NCBI GenBank assembly: GCA_002347725.1
Contig: DDXA01000004.1
Span: forward strand, 1,083,693-1,147,692
From: Actinobacteria bacterium UBA2272
Lineage (GTDB): Bacteria; Actinomycetota; Coriobacteriia; Anaerosomatales; Anaerosomataceae
Direction of reading: 5' to 3'
Length of the DNA stretch: 64,000 nt
Shown here one piece after another: positions 61,198 to 64,000 of the stretch. The notes under the pieces were generated by a model that saw only the letters and a list, made by a program, of their open reading frames with translations, ran no database searches and had not been told where the DNA came from. How positions within the stretch are numbered: position 1 is the stretch's first letter; each line of letters starts with the position of its first letter. A program made the translations under genes and the position numbers.

Positions 61198-62603
61198 CCG
61201 GGCTCGGCCCGCGGCAGGGTGATGGTGAAGACGGCTCCGCCGCCGGCACTGTTGGCGGCCCGGACGTGGCCTCCGTGGAGTTCCACGAGCCGCCGCACGA
61301 TCGCAAGCCCCAGCCCGCTCCCGCCGCCGCCATCATCCCGGCGCGTCTTGCTGCGATAGAAGCGGTCGAAGATGCGCTCGAGTTCGCCGGCGGGTATGCC
61401 CGGTCCGTCGTCGGTCACCGAGAGCGCCACCGAGCGGCCCTCGGCTGTGGCCGAGAGCGTGATGCGGCCTCCGGGGCCGGTGTGGTACCACGAGTTACGC
61501 ACGAGGTTGCCGAGCGCGGCGTCGAGAAGGTCGGGATCGCCGTTGACCCACAGCCGTCCGGAGGCGTCGACGACGAGCGTCCGTTCGCCTGCGAGCGTTC
61601 GTCCGCGGGCGGCGGCTTCCTCGAGCAGGACAGCGACGTCGAGCGGCTGGAACGGCCGCAGCCCGCTCCCCGACTCGAGCCGGGCGAGGGCGAGGAGGTC
61701 TTCCACGAGGCGCTCCATCCTCGCGAGTTCGTCGCGGACCGCCGCTTCGGCGTCGCTCCGGTCCTCGGCAGGCGAGTCCTCGGCACAGAGGGTCTCGAGG
61801 TTCCCGCGCACGACCGCGAGCGGCGTGCGGAGCTCATGCGACGCGTCGGCCACGAACCGCCGCTGCTCGCCGAAGGCGGCTTCGAGCCGGTCGAGCATCG
61901 CGTTCAAGGAGCGTACGACCGAGCCCACCTCGTCGTCGGGACCGTCGTAGTCCACCCGCTCGGTCAGCGCCGAGTGTGAGATCCGTCCCGCCGTGGCTGC
62001 CACCCGGGCCAGCGGTTTGAGCGCAGCGCGCGCGACCCAGTATGAGAGCAGTCCGCCGATGGCGGCCACGGCCAGACCGATCGTGGCGATCGAGCTCCCG
62101 AGTTCGTCTCTGAGCGCGAAAACGGGGTCCAGCGCGAGCGCGGCGTGGAACACGCCGAGTACGGTGCCGTCGCCGGCGAGTACAGGCGCGGTGGAGGTTC
62201 GGTAGGTGAGTCCTTCGTAAACCACCGTGGTGAAACCGGAGGCCACCGGAGCGTCAGGCGCCATCCAGACTTCCTCGAGCGGCAGGTCGGAGTTGGAGAT
62301 CACCGTGCCGTCGGTGAGGCGCACGAGCAGGATGGGGGCGAGCACCGAGCCCGGTTGACGAGCGCTCAGATACCGTCGGGACATCTCGATGAGCCCGGCT
62401 CCGGTCGCCGGTGGGTCCTGCGAGAGCGCCGCCGCGTACGCGCGCGACTCCTCGAGCAGGTCGCGGTCGATGCCGGCCTCGAGGTCGCGGGTAACCGCCG
62501 CGTAGGAGACCACCGCCACGAGCGCCACGCCCACCGCCAGCGTGGTGGTGGTTGCGAGAGCGACCCGCGCGACCGCCGAGAAGCGTCGTCTACGCCCGGA
62601 CAC
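61194..62603 (-). CDS. Sensor histidine kinase
   Basis: A 469-residue membrane kinase. Two membrane helices (about 12-32 and 165-185) enclose an extracytoplasmic sensor of about 130 residues; a HAMP segment, DHp domain with the phospho-His motif SHELRTPLAVVRGN (about residue 245) and HATPase domain (NLVRNSWYHT, DDGPGIP, GSGLGLAIVRRLVELHGG) follow. GTG start overlaps the regulator's end by 14 nt, with GGGGAG upstream. Pairs with the OmpR-type regulator just upstream in the operon. Confidence 0.95.
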   Translation of the reverse strand: MSGRRRRFSAVARVALATTTTLAVGVALVAVVSYAAVTRDLEAGIDRDLLEESRAYAAALSQDPPATGAGLIEMSRRYLSARQPGSVLAPILLVRLTDGTVISNSDLPLEEVWMAPDAPVASGFTTVVYEGLTYRTSTAPVLAGDGTVLGVFHAALALDPVFALRDELGSSIATIGLAVAAIGGLLSYWVARAALKPLARVAATAGRISHSALTERVDYDGPDDEVGSVVRSLNAMLDRLEAAFGEQRRFVADASHELRTPLAVVRGNLETLCAEDSPAEDRSDAEAAVRDELARMERLVEDLLALARLESGSGLRPFQPLDVAVLLEEAAARGRTLAGERTLVVDASGRLWVNGDPDLLDAALGNLVRNSWYHTGPGGRITLSATAEGRSVALSVTDDGPGIPAGELERIFDRFYRSKTRRDDGGGGSGLGLAIVRRLVELHGGHVRAANSAGGGAVFTITLPRAEPG

Positions 62604-63255
62604 GGTAGCCGGCTCCCCGCACGGTCTCGACCACGGATGGCCGGCCCGGCGTGTCGAGCTTGCGGCGCAGGTAGCCGATGTAGACGTCCACGACGTTCGA
62701 TGCACTCTCGAAGCCGAACCCCCAGACGGCATCGAGGATCTGTTGGCGCGTGAGCACCTGACCCTCGTGGCGCAGGAGGTACTCGAGCAGCGCGTATTCG
62801 CGGCTCGGAAGATCGGCCGTAAGGTCTCCTCGCCGTGCGACGCGCGTGCGCGTGTCGAGCGTGAGATCGCCCGCCTCGAGTAGGTGGGACGTGCGGTTCC
62901 CGTGACGCGAGGCGGCCCGCACGCGCGCGGCGAGCTCGGCGAACTCGAACGGCTTCACCAGGTAGTCGTCGGCGCCGAGGTCGAGCAGCTCCACCTTGTC
63001 GTCGATCTCGCCCAGAGCGCTCACGACGATGACGGGCACGTCGGTGTCGGCCTCGCGGATCGCGCAGAGCACCTCGCGCCCGTGGCCGTCGGGGAGTACG
63101 AGGTCCAGGATGATGAGGTCGTAGGTGTGAGCGCTCGCCAGAGCGCTACCCTCGGCGACCGTCGCGGCGTGCTCGATGGTGTGACCCTCGGCGGACAGGC
63201 CGCGTGTGACGAACGATGCGATGCGTGCTTCGTCTTCGACGAGAAGGATCCTCAT
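62590..63255 (-). CDS. OmpR-family response regulator
   Basis: A 221-residue two-component regulator. Receiver domain with acidic pocket EDE (residues 7-9), phospho-acceptor D51 (DLIILDLVLPDGHG) and K101-region (DYLVKPFEFAELAARV), then winged-helix DNA-binding domain (LPSREYALLEYLLRHEGQVLTRQQI, RKLDTPGRPSVVETVRGAGYR). Transcribed from the cytochrome-Asp-rich run or its own promoter. GAGGAG 9 nt before ATG. Likely controls the neighbouring envelope genes. Confidence 0.95.
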   Translation of the reverse strand: MRILLVEDEARIASFVTRGLSAEGHTIEHAATVAEGSALASAHTYDLIILDLVLPDGHGREVLCAIREADTDVPVIVVSALGEIDDKVELLDLGADDYLVKPFEFAELAARVRAASRHGNRTSHLLEAGDLTLDTRTRVARRGDLTADLPSREYALLEYLLRHEGQVLTRQQILDAVWGFGFESASNVVDVYIGYLRRKLDTPGRPSVVETVRGAGYRVRA

Positions 63256-63338
63256 ACGACGCGGCTCCTCGGGCGCTCACCGGCGGATGGCGTGCTGTGA
63301 GTCAGAGGATTCCCCGTCAGCGGGAAGTGTGGACGCGG

Positions 63339-63746
63339 TCAGTCCTCATCGTCCTCATCGTCGTCCTTGTCGTCGTCATCCTCATCATCGTCGTGCGAGC
63401 GCTTCTTCTCGTCGTCATCGTCCTCATCGTCATCCTCATCGCCGTCGTCGCGTGCGTCGTCGTCGGGACTGTCGACGCGGACGGGACGGGTGACCGTCTC
63501 GCGGTAGTCGTCGCCATCATCGGCGTCATCGTCATCGGTGATGATCGGGGCGTCCGGTACGATCGGATCCGTGGCAACCGGGGTATCCGAGGGAGTGGCC
63601 GAGGGGTCCACGGCGGTCGCGATCGTCGGCAGATCGTCGTCGGCGGGCATTCCGCCGCCCGAACTCAGTGCGAAGCCCGCCACCGTCACCAAGACGGCCG
63701 CTACCGTTGCGATCGCGATCGTCGCGATCCTGTCAGGCGCCTTCAT
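63339..63746 (-). CDS. Membrane-anchored Asp-rich protein
   Basis: A 135-residue protein: signal anchor (residues 5-28), Thr/Pro-rich middle, then a C-terminal half composed nearly only of Asp and Glu (about residues 70-135, with KKRSH interruption). No known domain. Such tails bind Ca2+ or other cations, or act as flexible charged spacers. RBS GGAG 9 nt upstream of ATG; starts 9 nt after the cytochrome stop. Adjacent genes share acid-rich tails. Confidence 0.75.
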   Translation of the reverse strand: MKAPDRIATIAIATVAAVLVTVAGFALSSGGGMPADDDLPTIATAVDPSATPSDTPVATDPIVPDAPIITDDDDADDGDDYRETVTRPVRVDSPDDDARDDGDEDDDEDDDDEKKRSHDDDEDDDDKDDDEDDED

Positions 63747-63755
63747 CGTGTGCTC

Positions 63756-64000
63756 CTAGTCATCATCGTCATCATCGTCATCATCCCCACCGTTGTTGTC
63801 CGAGTGACACTGCAGGCACGAGTAGGAGCCGTAGCCGCTCGGGTGGCAGGTGGCGCAGGAGAAGCTGCGGTACGTGTGCTCTCCACCCGTGATGCGGGCG
63901 TGACTGAAGGTGGCGCTACCCCACGACTGGCCGACGGTGTGACACGAGACGCACGTCGTACCGTAGTGGTTCGAGGGCGCGCGATGGCATGAGGCGCAGT
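63756..64000 (-). CDS. Multiheme c-type cytochrome, C-terminal part
   Basis: The last 81 codons of a cytochrome whose start is beyond the right edge. Four CxxCH haem-binding motifs are seen: CASCH, CVSCH, CATCH and CLQCH, with extra His residues (SHARI, EHTY) able to be axial ligands. It ends with a run of nine Asp. Multiheme cytochromes of this kind transfer electrons outside the membrane. Total haem number cannot be told. First seen gene of a minus-strand run with the Asp-rich protein, regulator and kinase. Confidence 0.9.
   Translation of the reverse strand, partial: CASCHRAPSNHYGTTCVSCHTVGQSWGSATFSHARITGGEHTYRSFSCATCHPSGYGSYSCLQCHSDNNGGDDDDDDDDD

Overview
High-GC (roughly 65-70% by eye) bacterial chromosome, dense and mostly plus-strand. 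The gene content points to an anaerobic or microaerophilic actinobacterium, most likely class Coriobacteriia or a relative; this placement is inference. Reasons: an HspR-controlled dnaK-grpE-dnaJ-hspR cluster, a class E-like sortase with an LPFTG surface protein, the actinobacterial order eno-ftsB-DUF501-ppx, a complete selenocysteine decoding set (selD, selA, selB), 2x[4Fe-4S] ferredoxin, an OFA-type transporter and a multiheme c-type cytochrome.

Layout. 0-3.3 kb: a secreted protein cut by the left edge, and lon. 3.3-9.1 kb: an envelope locus with an LPFTG-anchored repeat protein, a convergent secreted HExxH protein behind a c-di-GMP-I (GEMM) riboswitch, and a divergent sortase-epimerase-UDG-like operon. 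9.1-17 kb: ferredoxin and the heat-shock block (dnaK, grpE, dnaJ, hspR, clpB, hsp20), with an HspR operator laid over the dnaK -35 box. 17-28 kb: YbjN-like, CHAD, CYTH, transporter, SpoIIE phosphatase, zinc-ribbon, TrkH and OB-fold-like genes, and threonine aldolase. 27.6-32.8 kb: a selenocysteine peroxiredoxin read through an in-frame TGA, NYN and DUF554 genes, nth, an L,D-transpeptidase-like protein and a lipoprotein. 33-43.8 kb: a housekeeping run mfd-prsA-mazG-eno-pyk-ftsB-DUF501-ppx ending in tRNA-Leu(TAA). 43.9-49 kb: a tightly overlapping operon of corrinoid-binding, TPR, glycoside-hydrolase-like and EAL proteins. 49-52.4 kb: SHOCT/DUF305 pair, selD (itself a selenoprotein), yedF, and an RHH/PIN toxin-antitoxin pair. 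52.4-57.4 kb: a 1450-residue secreted protein of unknown function coupled to a zinc-ribbon membrane protein. 57.4-61.2 kb: selA, a hypothetical gene and selB. 61.2-64 kb: a minus-strand cytochrome, Asp-rich protein, response regulator and histidine kinase run, cut by the right edge.

How the parts fit. Two strands of biology recur. Selenium: selD, yedF, selA and selB supply and decode Sec, and two in-window genes (selD codon 15, peroxiredoxin codon 49) carry in-frame TGA at the catalytic cysteine position. Cyclic-di-GMP: a GEMM aptamer precedes a secreted metalloprotease-like gene beside a sortase substrate and its likely sortase, and a degenerate-GGDEF/EAL protein lies elsewhere; the arrangement recalls the c-di-GMP-controlled protease/adhesin pair of Clostridioides difficile. 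No CRISPR array, insertion sequence, prophage or rRNA was seen.
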